A DNA stretch of 25,254 nucleotides, from NCBI GenBank assembly GCA_023415055.1, contig JAEZLZ010000039.1:1-25254 (forward strand). The letters are read 5' to 3'. The notes beneath the pieces were generated by a model. The model did no database searches. It had not been told where the DNA came from and saw only the letters and a program-made list of their open reading frames with translations. This document shows, piece by piece, positions 1 through 7,213 of the stretch. Within the stretch, counting starts at the first letter, position 1. The number at the start of each line of letters is the position of its first letter. The stretch comes from Bacillota bacterium (GTDB taxonomy: Bacteria > Bacillota > Clostridia > Lachnospirales > Lachnospiraceae). A program made the position numbers and the translations under genes.

Positions 1-1
1 G

Positions 2-391
2 CTGACACATTTATCTACGGGCGTGTTGTCCCAATTTGAAATTCCGTCAGCCAATCACCTTCATTATAAAATAAAAGAGTGAAGGCTGCTTGAACCTTCA
101 CTTATATATTACGAATTTGAATTTGTACTGGCTACCAGTGAGTATGTATTTCGTAAGCCACATAACCGAATCTTTGAACTTGCATTAAGAAAAGCAAAGC
201 TTACTCCTAGTGAAGTATGGTATTGCGGTGACAATGCTTATTTTGATGTGGAAGGTTCCTCGAAGGTAGGGATGTTCCCGATTTGGTATCGCGGTGCAAT
301 TCAAAAGCATAATAAACAGGTTCCGGAGCAGGATTGTCTGACTGTTGATGATTGGACTGAATTAATAGAATATATTGATCATTTAGGATAA
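2..391 (+). pseudogene. HAD-superfamily hydrolase, 3' part with in-frame stop
   Basis: The reading frame ending in TAA at 389-391 encodes the C-terminal half of a HAD-type phosphatase. Visible are the segment FEFVLATSEYVFRKPH (HAD motif III region with its conserved Lys-Pro), then VWYCGDNAYFDVEGSSKVGM (motif IV, with the GDN...D acidic residues), and a short C-terminal helix. The same frame carries a TGA at 80-82. Upstream of it the frame reads GVLSQFEIPSA, which resembles HAD motif II (hydrophobic strand ending in Ser), so homology seems to continue across the stop. The nucleophile DxD motif lies off the left edge or is lost. No start codon with a ribosome binding site follows the stop. I infer a decayed gene; a sequencing error at 80-82 is the alternative. 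Confidence 0.6.
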
Positions 392-443
392 CCTGCCTTG
401 TGTTGACAACTCATACAATATAAATTATTATTACCTAAATAAA

Positions 444-496
444 AAGCTGCTGTAAAAGAAATACTTCAATTTAGAAGAATTCTTTTATAGCAGCTT
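444..496. terminator. Bidirectional intrinsic terminator
   Basis: An 18-bp stem pairs 444-461 with 479-496, with one G-U pair on the RNA. A smaller CTTC/GAAG hairpin sits inside the loop. On the minus strand the stem is followed by a T-run (complement of the A-run at 441-445), so it ends the ROK gene. On the plus strand a looser T-rich stretch follows and would end the HAD remnant. It lies between two convergent units. Confidence 0.8.
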
Positions 497-522
497 GTAT
501 TATTTTGTTATACGAGACCGCT

Positions 523-1683
523 TCAGCCTCTGAGGTCAATGTGATTCAGCTTGAGATTATCAACTCCAAGAAAGCCTTTAATTGCTACACAGATACCGCC
601 AAGAAGAATGGAGGTATCCTGAAGAACGCTGGGTACGATACGGATATAACTATTCATCCGGCTGGTCAAAGCAGCTTCAATCTTCTCAGTAATATGAGGG
701 AAGTAGATCGTAAAGGAACTATTGATGATTACAATATCCGGGTTATAAGCATTCAGGATGTTGTTCACTCCGATGGACATATATTTTACAAAGTCGTCCA
801 TAATCTTATGGGCATCAGGATCACCTGCTTCATAAGCTACCCGGAATTGCTCGAAGCTCTGTTCCTCGGTATTCTTCAATTTGGAATATTCCCGTAGTAG
901 ATTTCTCTCAGAAGCATACTGCTCAAAGCAGCCCTGGTTACCGCAGGGACATTGTCTTCCATCAATCTCAATAATCGTGTGTCCAAATTCTCCGGCTCTT
1001 CCGTTGTAACCGGTATAGAGTTGATGATTTACGATAATTCCGAGACCGATACCGGAATGGACACTGATGTTGGCGATATTTGCATAGTCATATTGAAAGG
1101 TCTTCTCACCGATTACGGAGAGATTAGCTTCATTCTCAAGATAAACTGGAGCATTGAAATGACTTTCGAGACCCTCCGCAATATTAATTCCGGATAGGTT
1201 ATAATAAGGAGCGAAGGAAACCAGGTTATTGGCGATTACACCGTGAATACCGAGTGTAATTCCAACCAGATCATATGGAGTATTCTTTGGCAGCTTCATA
1301 GACTCTATCAAATCAATTAATACACTGATAATATTACCTGTATTCTTTGGTGTTCTGATCTGCTTTAAGCTGCAGTCCTCACCAATTAAATCAGACACCA
1401 AGGCGGAGATGGTATCAACACCGATATCGATACAGATGACAAAGCCTGCTTTTTTATGAAGGCTTAATAATATCGGTTTTCTGCCCAAATTCGTATCATC
1501 ACTTCCGATTTCGATAACGAGCTTTTTATTTATTAATTCCTGAACAATCGCGGAAATAGTAGCCTTTGTTAACCCAAGATGCTTTGCAATCGCTGCTCTT
1601 GAGATTGCTGTATTATTTATAATTGTCTCTAATACCAGATTCATATTGATATCTCGTATGAGTTCTTTACTGCCTGTTACCAT
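523..1683 (-). CDS. ROK-family transcriptional regulator, XylR-like
   Basis: A DNA-binding repressor of the ROK family (386 aa from the chosen start), probably sensing xylose or another sugar. Residues 27-57 form a winged helix-turn-helix (SRAAIAKHLGLTKATISAIV). From about residue 84 there is a sugar-kinase-like fold beginning CIDIGVDTISALVSD, where the ATP-binding glycines of real ROK kinases are degraded, as in repressors. The ROK signature is present: GEFGHTI with its His at about 235, and the zinc motif CPCGNQGCFE. A GTG at 1690-1692 could add three residues, but AAGGG lies 8 nt before the ATG at 1681-1683 and overlaps the GTG, so I start at ATG. The gene is divergent from xylB, the usual arrangement for a local xylose repressor. 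The ligand is inferred from context only; no xylA is in the window. Confidence 0.85.
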   Translation of the reverse strand: MVTGSKELIRDINMNLVLETIINNTAISRAAIAKHLGLTKATISAIVQELINKKLVIEIGSDDTNLGRKPILLSLHKKAGFVICIDIGVDTISALVSDLIGEDCSLKQIRTPKNTGNIISVLIDLIESMKLPKNTPYDLVGITLGIHGVIANNLVSFAPYYNLSGINIAEGLESHFNAPVYLENEANLSVIGEKTFQYDYANIANISVHSGIGLGIIVNHQLYTGYNGRAGEFGHTIIEIDGRQCPCGNQGCFEQYASERNLLREYSKLKNTEEQSFEQFRVAYEAGDPDAHKIMDDFVKYMSIGVNNILNAYNPDIVIINSSFTIYFPHITEKIEAALTSRMNSYIRIVPSVLQDTSILLGGICVAIKGFLGVDNLKLNHIDLRG

Positions 1684-1712
1684 CACAGTCACCCTTCGTA
1701 ATAAATTTAATT

Positions 1713-1734
1713 ATTTTTATGTTAACATAAAAAT
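1713..1734. promoter_or_regulatory. 22-bp perfect palindrome, candidate ROK operator
   Basis: The bases 1713-1734 are a perfect palindrome centred on GTT|AAC, with arms ATTTTTATGTT and AACATAAAAAT. It sits about 30 bp upstream of the ROK gene start, in the divergent xylB intergenic region. Position and perfect symmetry suggest autoregulation by the dimeric ROK protein. It does not match the classical Bacillus XylR box closely. Confidence 0.45.
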
Positions 1735-1875
1735 TTTTTTTTGGAAAGAGAAATTATTCACTTTGTTTCGTAATTGAACAAGAAATCCTAGTACAGGAAG
1801 TGTTTCATGAGCAGAATAAGTCAGGCAGGTATTTCATGATAATACCATAATATAAAAAGAACCTCTTAATGTCTC

Positions 1876-1904
1876 TTGACATAGAAGATACAAGTTGATA
1901 TAGT
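1876..1904 (+). promoter_or_regulatory. SigA-type promoter of xylB
   Basis: A perfect -35 TTGACA (1876-1881) and a -10 TATAGT (1899-1904) are separated by 17 bp. Transcription would start near 1911, giving a leader of about 60 nt before xylB. A second TTGACA at 1937-1942 has no -10 at a normal distance. Confidence 0.65.
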
Positions 1905-1940
1905 TAGTGTAAACATTAGTTTATTCATCAAATCAATTGA
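1904..1940 (+). promoter_or_regulatory. Possible repressor-binding region of xylB
   Basis: Directly downstream of the -10 are two tandem TTAGT elements (1904-1908 and 1916-1920). The second begins TTAGTTTATT, which matches most of the left half of the Bacillus XylR operator (TTAGTTTGTT...). The expected right half is poorly conserved. A protein bound here would block initiation. This is tentative. Confidence 0.3.
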
Positions 1941-1971
1941 CAAAAGACTTTATATAAAAGGAGATAATGCT

Positions 1972-3441
1972 ATGTTATATGTTGGTGTAGATTTAGGGAC
2001 CTCTTCCGTTAAGCTTCTCTTGATGGACGAAGCAGGAGATATTAAGAGTATCGTTACAAGAGAATATCCCCTCTATTTTCCGAAGCCCGGCTGGTCGGAG
2101 CAAAATCCAGAGGACTGGTATACTGCTCTGGTGGATGGAATGAAGGAACTTACCAAGGACTGCGATAAATCACAGATTGATGGTATCAGCTTTAGCGGAC
2201 AGATGCACGGAATGGTTATTCTGGATGAAAACGATAAGGTGATTCGTCCTGCAATTCTTTGGAATGACGGACGCACCCAGGCAGAATGTGATTACCTCAA
2301 TCATGAAATCGGAAGAGAGAAGATATCAAGCTACACAGCAAATATGGCACTGACCGGTTTCACAGCACCGAAGCTGTTATGGGTCAGAAAGCATGAACCG
2401 GAGAACTTTGCTAAGATTAAGAAGGTCATGCTGCCAAAGGACTATATCGCCTATATGCTTTCCGGTGTTCACAGTACTGACGTATCCGATGCATCCGGTA
2501 TGCTGCTGTTTGATGTAAAGAATAAACGCTGGTCGAAGGAAATGCTTGATCTGTGCGGATTAAAGGAAGAACAGATGGCAAAGATTCATGAATCCTATCA
2601 GGTAGTAGGCACCATGACTGAGAAGGCGGCAAAGGAACTTGGGTTATCTACTGAGGTCAAGGTAATCACAGGCGGCGGTGATCAGGCAGTTGCTGCTGTA
2701 GGAACAGGAACTGTAGGTGAAGGTAAATGTAATGTATCCCTTGGAACCTCCGGGGTTGTATTTATCTCTACAAAGGAATTTGCGGTGGATGATCAGAATG
2801 CTCTTCATGCCTTTGCGCATGCAGACGGAAGATATCATTTCATGGGTGTTATGCTGTCCGCAGCGGCGTCGAATAAGTGGTGGATGGATGAGATTATCGG
2901 AACAAAGGAATATGGTAAAGAGCAACAGGCTATTACAAAGCTTGGCGAGAACAATGTTTACTTCCTGCCTTACCTGATGGGAGAGAGAACCCCTCATAAC
3001 AATCCGAATGCGAGAGGTACCTTCATCGGTATGACCATGGATACCACCCGTGCGGATATGACGCAGGCGGTATTGGAAGGCGTTGCTTTTGCACTTCGTG
3101 ATTCCTTTGAGATTGTGAAATCCTTGGGAGTGGATATAAAGCGTATCCGCATCAATGGCGGTGGTGCAAAGAGTCCTCTCTGGTGTAAGATTATCGCTGA
3201 TGTTCTTAATGTCAAGGTAGATAAAATCAATTCTGCAGAAGGTCCTGCATTTGGTGCAGCGATTCTTGCAGCAGTTGGCTGCGGTAAGTATGCAGATGTC
3301 GAAGAAGCAACCAATAAGCTGATTAAGGTAATTGAGACTACTGATCAGGATGTAAAAGAGGTTGAGTTATATAACAAGAAATATGAAGTATTCAAGGAAC
3401 TTTATCCAACACTGAAGAATATCTACGATAAGATGGCTTAG
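1972..3441 (+). CDS. xylB: Xylulokinase
   Basis: Phosphorylates D-xylulose to D-xylulose 5-phosphate with ATP, feeding the pentose phosphate pathway. At 489 aa it has normal FGGY-kinase length. Visible motifs: the N-terminal phosphate loop GVDLGTSSVKLLLMDE (residues 5-20), the xylulokinase-typical SGQMHG (75-80), LWNDGRT (96-102), the catalytic-base region GGGDQAVAAVGTG with Asp237, SLGTSGVVF (about 257-265), and the C-terminal adenine-binding NGGGAKSPLW (about 395). AAAGGAG lies 8 nt before the ATG. The gene has its own promoter and terminator and faces away from a ROK regulator, so it looks monocistronic and sugar-regulated. The SGQMHG motif favours xylulokinase over gluconate or glycerol kinase. 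Confidence 0.93.
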   Translation: MLYVGVDLGTSSVKLLLMDEAGDIKSIVTREYPLYFPKPGWSEQNPEDWYTALVDGMKELTKDCDKSQIDGISFSGQMHGMVILDENDKVIRPAILWNDGRTQAECDYLNHEIGREKISSYTANMALTGFTAPKLLWVRKHEPENFAKIKKVMLPKDYIAYMLSGVHSTDVSDASGMLLFDVKNKRWSKEMLDLCGLKEEQMAKIHESYQVVGTMTEKAAKELGLSTEVKVITGGGDQAVAAVGTGTVGEGKCNVSLGTSGVVFISTKEFAVDDQNALHAFAHADGRYHFMGVMLSAAASNKWWMDEIIGTKEYGKEQQAITKLGENNVYFLPYLMGERTPHNNPNARGTFIGMTMDTTRADMTQAVLEGVAFALRDSFEIVKSLGVDIKRIRINGGGAKSPLWCKIIADVLNVKVDKINSAEGPAFGAAILAAVGCGKYADVEEATNKLIKVIETTDQDVKEVELYNKKYEVFKELYPTLKNIYDKMA

Positions 3442-3490
3442 GAATATAGTTGTTGTAAATACTATATATTAAGATTATTCTAATATAAGA

Positions 3491-3542
3491 AAAGACTGTT
3501 ATGAAGTTGTTCAGTATAACGAATAGCTTTATAACAGTTTTT
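3491..3542 (+). terminator. Intrinsic terminator of xylB
   Basis: A 16-bp stem pairs 3491-3506 with 3527-3542 (two G-U pairs), and the T-run of its descending arm extends to 3543. It lies about 50 nt after the xylB stop. Confidence 0.8.
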
Positions 3543-3543
3543 T

Positions 3544-3585
3544 ATTCATGACAGTAGAAAGTTCGCGAAGTGTGCTTTCTATTGT
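3544..3585 (+). repeat. 42-nt dispersed hairpin repeat, copy A
   Basis: One of three 42-nt copies in the window; the others are 17631-17672 (inverted) and 23552-23593. The element starts ATTCATGACA. It then has an 11-bp stem, 3551-3561 with 3575-3585 (one G-U), around a 13-nt loop containing TTCGCGAA. By eye it matches copy B at 38 of 42 positions and copy C at 37 of 42. It abuts the T-run of the xylB terminator, so the transcript end would carry two consecutive hairpins. Confidence 0.8.
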
Positions 3586-3824
3586 CTTTGAAACATATAA
3601 ATTATGTCAAGTAATTCAAGAAGAGCAGGTGATGAGTAATTGCCTTATGAAAATACAGTAAGGCTGGAAGTACAACAGTATTACCAATGCACGCATCAGA
3701 TTATAGCTTATGTGTAATACGATTTATTGATAAATTCGATGTTAGAGGGCTTTTATGGTATAGGCCAGCTAGAAGAAAAGTGAATCCCGGAAAATAAATG
3801 TTTGAATTGGAATACGGACCATTT
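3586..3824. other. Gene-free spacer
   Basis: No credible coding region is visible; all frames are broken by stops and have no ribosome binding sites. A small perfect hairpin (GCCTTA 3642-3647 with TAAGGC 3659-3664) is the only local structure I noticed. The short open stretch around 3720-3770 matches no family I recognise. Confidence 0.5.
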
Positions 3825-3853
3825 TTGAATTGATAACTATCTTAGGGTATGAT
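3825..3853 (+). promoter_or_regulatory. SigA-type promoter of the methyltransferase gene
   Basis: TTGAAT (3825-3830) and TATGAT (3848-3853) are separated by exactly 17 bp, about 100 nt upstream of the chosen start codon. Transcription would begin near 3860 and include the inverted repeat at 3894-3931. Confidence 0.6.
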
Positions 3854-3893
3854 AGAATAATTTAACAGAAATAATAACCTATATAACATCAAT

Positions 3894-3948
3894 GGCAGCA
3901 GAGCTTAGTTATGTAACATCAGCCTGCTGCCTATTCATGATTAGAAAG
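3894..3948 (+). repeat. Leader hairpin followed by eroded copy of the 42-nt repeat
   Basis: GGCAGCAG (3894-3901) pairs perfectly with CTGCTGCC (3924-3931) around a 22-nt loop. It is followed at once by TATTCATGA (3932-3940) and TTAGAAAGG, which aligns with the repeat start TATTCATGACAATAGAAAG allowing a 2-nt gap and one change. The same hairpin-then-TATTCATGA order is seen at the full copies. The AGAAAGG end forms part of the ribosome binding site of the next gene. Confidence 0.35.
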
Positions 3949-3960
3949 GAGCTGCTAAAG

Positions 3961-4728
3961 ATGCAGCCATACAGTGGATTTGCAGCCGTATATGACCTCT
4001 TTATGGACAATGTTCCTTATGAGGAATGGGCTGATTATGTACAACAAATATTGAAAAAGAATAAGATTGAACAAGGTCTTTTGCTGGAACTGGGTTGCGG
4101 AACGGGAAGTATGACCCGATGCCTGGCTGACCGGGGCTTTGATATGATCGGTATTGATTACTCTGAGGAGATGCTTGCCATAGCAAGAGAGAACAGCACC
4201 GAGGATTATAATATTCTTTATCTGTGTCAGGATATGCGAGAGTTTGAACTATATGGAACGGTTGCTGCAGTGATCAGTGTTTGTGACAGTATGAATTATC
4301 TACTGACAGAGGAAGATCTAATTAAGGTATTCCGTCTGGTGAATAATTATCTGGATCCGGGCGGTTTATTTATCTTTGACCTGGATACCGAGTATGCATA
4401 CAGAGAGGTACTCGTAGATAATACGATTGCCGAGAACCGGGAGGAAGGCAGCTTCATTTGGGAGAATACTTATTATGAAGAAGAGATGATGAATGAAGTT
4501 AACCTGACTCTTTTTATCCCCGAAGGTGATCAGCTGTATCGTAAGTATGAAGAAACGCATTACCGTAAGGCGTATTCCATCGACACGATCACTCGTCTGA
4601 TGGAAGAAGCAGGCATGGAGCTCGTAGCTATCTATGACATGCTGACGGAAAAGAAGCCAAAAAAGGATAGTGAGAGAGTCTATATCATAGCCAGAGAGAA
4701 AAGGCAAGAGAATAAGCTGTATCTGTAA
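3961..4728 (+). CDS. Class I SAM-dependent methyltransferase
   Basis: A soluble methyltransferase of 255 aa that transfers a methyl group from S-adenosylmethionine; the substrate is unknown. Near residue 40 is the SAM-binding motif I, LLELGCGTGSMTRCLADRG, followed by motif II-like MIGIDYSEEMLAIAREN and a DMREFEL segment. The short N-terminal part (PYSGFAAVYDLFMDNVPYEEWADYV) is typical of clostridial Methyltransf_25/11 proteins. An ATG at 3892 would add 23 residues but has no ribosome binding site and falls in a hairpin. AAAGGAG lies 9 nt before the ATG at 3961, so I start there. It has its own promoter. Its relation to the following hslO, about 175 nt away, is unclear. Confidence 0.8.
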   Translation: MQPYSGFAAVYDLFMDNVPYEEWADYVQQILKKNKIEQGLLLELGCGTGSMTRCLADRGFDMIGIDYSEEMLAIARENSTEDYNILYLCQDMREFELYGTVAAVISVCDSMNYLLTEEDLIKVFRLVNNYLDPGGLFIFDLDTEYAYREVLVDNTIAENREEGSFIWENTYYEEEMMNEVNLTLFIPEGDQLYRKYEETHYRKAYSIDTITRLMEEAGMELVAIYDMLTEKKPKKDSERVYIIAREKRQENKLYL

Positions 4729-4903
4729 TTCGCTTACTGAACAAAGATGGAGTGCCAATATAGAATAGGCTAGTGATAAAAGTGACAGCGAATAGAAACA
4801 CAGATACCATAAGATATTATTAGAGCACAGCAATTTAGAAGTCTCTATAAACAGGAAGAAAAGAAGTATCATGTTCAAAAACGGTACAGAAATGGAGCAA
4901 AGT

Positions 4904-5785
4904 ATGAACGATTATATTATTCGGGCAAGTGCAGCAGAGAACCAGATCAGAGCATTTGCAGCTACCACAAAAGAATTAGTTGAGCATGCAAGAAGCATTC
5001 ATAATACAAGCCCGGTAGCAACGGCGGCCTTGGGGCGTCTTCTTACGGCAGGTGCAATGATGGGAAGTATGATGAAGGGTGAGGAGGATATTCTGACACT
5101 TCAGATCAAAGGGAGCGGACCCATCGGCGGGCTGACGGTAACCGCGGATTCAAAGGGAAATGTGAAGGGTTATGCTTACCATCCCGAAGTGATCCTTCCG
5201 GCGAACAACAAGGGAAAGCTGGATGTCGGCGGGGCAGTCGGGGCTGGGATTCTGAGTGTTATCAAGGATCTTGGACTGAAGGAGCCCTATACGGGACAGA
5301 CGCATCTGGTGTCCGGTGAGATAGCGGAGGATATCGCTTATTACTATGCAACGAGTGAACAAGTGCCCTCAGTAGTCGCCCTTGGTGTCCTAATGAATAA
5401 AGAGAATACCGTAAGGCAGGCAGGCGGATTTATCATACAATTAATGCCGTTTGCAGAGGATACTGTCATCGATCGTCTCGAGAAAAAAGTCAGTGAAATT
5501 ACAAGCATCACCTCGCTTTTAGATCGAGAGATGTCGCCGGAGATGATATTAGAGCATATCCTTGGGAATTTTGGTCTTGAGATCATGGATAAGCTTCCGG
5601 CATCCTTTGAATGCAATTGTACCAAGAAGAGAGTAGAAAAGGCCATTATTTCCATAGGCCATAAGGAAATCAATGAGATGATTGAGGAGGACAAGCCGAT
5701 CGAGGTAAATTGTCATTTCTGCAATACCCATTATCATTTTTCCGTGGAAGAATTAAAGAATATCTTAGTTCAGAGCAAACGTTAG
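4904..5785 (+). CDS. hslO: Hsp33 redox-regulated chaperonin
   Basis: A cytoplasmic holdase that binds unfolding proteins during oxidative stress. Its switch is four zinc-binding cysteines, all visible: CNC at about residues 237-239 (FECNCTKKRV) and CHFC at about 270-273 (VNCHFCNTHYHF). The N-terminal domain begins MNDYIIRASAAENQIRAFAATT, the normal Hsp33 start, and contains the conserved GRLLTAGAMMGSMMKG and QIKGSGPIGGL. Longer starts at 4871 and 4892 exist. I chose the ATG at 4904 because GGAG lies 6 nt upstream and the 293-aa length fits the family. No terminator follows, and the next gene starts 130 nt later behind its own promoter. Confidence 0.93.
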   Translation: MNDYIIRASAAENQIRAFAATTKELVEHARSIHNTSPVATAALGRLLTAGAMMGSMMKGEEDILTLQIKGSGPIGGLTVTADSKGNVKGYAYHPEVILPANNKGKLDVGGAVGAGILSVIKDLGLKEPYTGQTHLVSGEIAEDIAYYYATSEQVPSVVALGVLMNKENTVRQAGGFIIQLMPFAEDTVIDRLEKKVSEITSITSLLDREMSPEMILEHILGNFGLEIMDKLPASFECNCTKKRVEKAIISIGHKEINEMIEEDKPIEVNCHFCNTHYHFSVEELKNILVQSKR

Positions 5786-5831
5786 CCGCGGATAAAGAAT
5801 AGATATCACAAAAGGAGGATAAGGTACTCCA

Positions 5832-5860
5832 TTGCTATCTGCAGCCTATCGGATTAGAAT
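5832..5860 (+). promoter_or_regulatory. Candidate promoter of the GH8 gene
   Basis: TTGCTA (5832-5837) and TAGAAT (5855-5860) are 17 bp apart and about 55 nt upstream of the GH8 start codon. The consensus match is moderate. Confidence 0.45.
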
Positions 5861-5915
5861 ATTATCTGTTTTATCAATATAAAATAGGGCGGATAATAAT
5901 ATTTGGAGGTAAATC

Positions 5916-7046
5916 ATGAAAGGGGCATTCTATAGCGGGGAATACCGTAACCTTTTTAAAGAAGCGGGTTATGATGAGAAGGAAATCGAGAGAAGAATAG
6001 AAGAGGCTTATCAGACGATATTCTATGGACCGGAAGGCGAGAAGTTCTATTATGAGGTTGGCGACGATATGGCATATTTTGAGGATACCGGCAATTTTGA
6101 TGCCAGAACCGAGGGTATGTCCTATGCGATGATGATGTGTGTCCAAAGAGGCTGGAAGAAGGAATTTGATAAGCTCTGGAAGTTTGCAAAGACTTATATG
6201 TATATGGATTATGGTTGGAATAAGGGATACTTTGCCTGGTCGGTTCAGCCGGACGGAACGAAGAATTCGAGGGGTCCTGCTCCGGATGGAGAGGAATACT
6301 TTGCTCTGGCATTATTCTTTGCTTCCAACCGATGGGAAGACGGCGAAGGAATCTACAATTATTCCAAGGAGGCAAAGGATATTCTACATGCCTGTGTGCA
6401 TAAGGGAGAAGAGGGGTTTCCGGGAGACCCGATATGGGAGCCAACAAATAAATTGATTAAATTTATACCGAATTGCAGTTTTTCGGATCCGTCCTATCAT
6501 CTGCCTCACTTCTATGAGCTGTTTGCTTTATGGGCGAATGAAGAGGATCGAGAGTTTTGGAAGGAAGCCGCATATGCAAGCAGAGAGTATCTGAAGAAGG
6601 CTTGCCACCCCGTTACCGGTCTTGCACCGGAATATGCATTTTATGACGGAAGTCCCTATAGGAAAGATAATAGGGAGCGTTATTATAGTGATTCTTATCG
6701 TGTTCCTGCCAACCTGGGCCTCGATTTTACATGGTTTGCAGCAGATGAATGGGAGTGCGAGTGTGCAGATAAGATCCAAACCTTTTTCTGTGAGACAGTA
6801 AAGGGCAGAAATGATATGGTATACGAACTGGACGGAACCATAATCGAAGAGAAAGCGCTGCATCCGGTTGCAATTATTGCTACAAATGCACAAGCATCCT
6901 TAGCCAGCAAGGGAAAATATCAAAAGGAGTGCGTAGACCTTTTCTGGAATACACCGCTTCGAAAGGGAGAACGTCGCTATTATGACAACTGTCTGTATCT
7001 TTTTGCGCTTATGGCTTTAAGTGGGAACTACAGAATATTTAAATAG
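5916..7046 (+). CDS. GH8 reducing-end xylose-releasing exo-oligoxylanase (Rex)
   Basis: An inverting glycoside hydrolase of family 8 that removes single xylose units from the reducing end of xylooligosaccharides. The 376-aa size and sequence fit Rex enzymes rather than endoxylanases or cellulases. Glu66 in DARTEGMSYAMM is the expected general acid, and Asp259 in YYSDSYRVPANLG the expected base. These lie four residues earlier than Glu70 and Asp263 of the characterised Bacillus halodurans enzyme, as I recall it. There is no signal peptide, so it acts on imported oligomers in the cytoplasm. GGAGG precedes the ATG by 7 nt. Released xylose would feed the XylB step encoded upstream. The GH94 gene follows after 167 nt. 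Confidence 0.88.
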   Translation: MKGAFYSGEYRNLFKEAGYDEKEIERRIEEAYQTIFYGPEGEKFYYEVGDDMAYFEDTGNFDARTEGMSYAMMMCVQRGWKKEFDKLWKFAKTYMYMDYGWNKGYFAWSVQPDGTKNSRGPAPDGEEYFALALFFASNRWEDGEGIYNYSKEAKDILHACVHKGEEGFPGDPIWEPTNKLIKFIPNCSFSDPSYHLPHFYELFALWANEEDREFWKEAAYASREYLKKACHPVTGLAPEYAFYDGSPYRKDNRERYYSDSYRVPANLGLDFTWFAADEWECECADKIQTFFCETVKGRNDMVYELDGTIIEEKALHPVAIIATNAQASLASKGKYQKECVDLFWNTPLRKGERRYYDNCLYLFALMALSGNYRIFK

Positions 7047-7134
7047 TATCAAATTCATAGATCAGGAAAGCATGTATCACGATGAACATGTTCCAAAATA
7101 ATGGATATATTTTCAGTTCTATATCAAATATTTG

Positions 7135-7163
7135 GAAAATACCCTTATGGGTTCTTTCATAAG
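7135..7163 (+). promoter_or_regulatory. Hairpin in the GH8-GH94 spacer
   Basis: Two overlapping inverted repeats compete here. GAAAATACCC (7135-7144) pairs imperfectly, 8 of 10, with 7149-7158. CTTATG (7144-7149) pairs perfectly with CATAAG (7158-7163). No T-run follows, so it is not an obvious terminator. It could be an operator or an mRNA processing site between the two sugar genes. Confidence 0.3.
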
Positions 7164-7213
7164 TTTCATATGTTAATAAGGGAAGCGCAAAAAGCGCAGA
7201 AAAGGGGGAAAAT

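Noticed and set aside
1..51. GCTGAC/GTCAGC inverted repeat as a transposon end
   Set aside because: Only 6 bp, at the window edge, with no transposase and overlapping HAD-like coding sequence.
80..82. TGA in the HAD frame as a recoded selenocysteine codon
   Set aside because: HAD hydrolases of this type have no Cys or Sec at this position, and no SECIS-like hairpin is seen immediately downstream.
505..1197. Plus-strand open frames opposite the ROK gene
   Set aside because: They are antisense shadows of a clearly conserved protein, with no ribosome binding sites or recognisable domains.
1937..1968. Second TTGACA upstream of xylB as the promoter
   Set aside because: The nearest GATAAT is 20 bp away and overlaps the ribosome binding site; the TTGACA-17-TATAGT pair upstream is far better.
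3720..3772. Short open stretch in the 3586-3824 spacer as a gene remnant
   Set aside because: No start with a ribosome binding site, stops on both sides, and no family resemblance.
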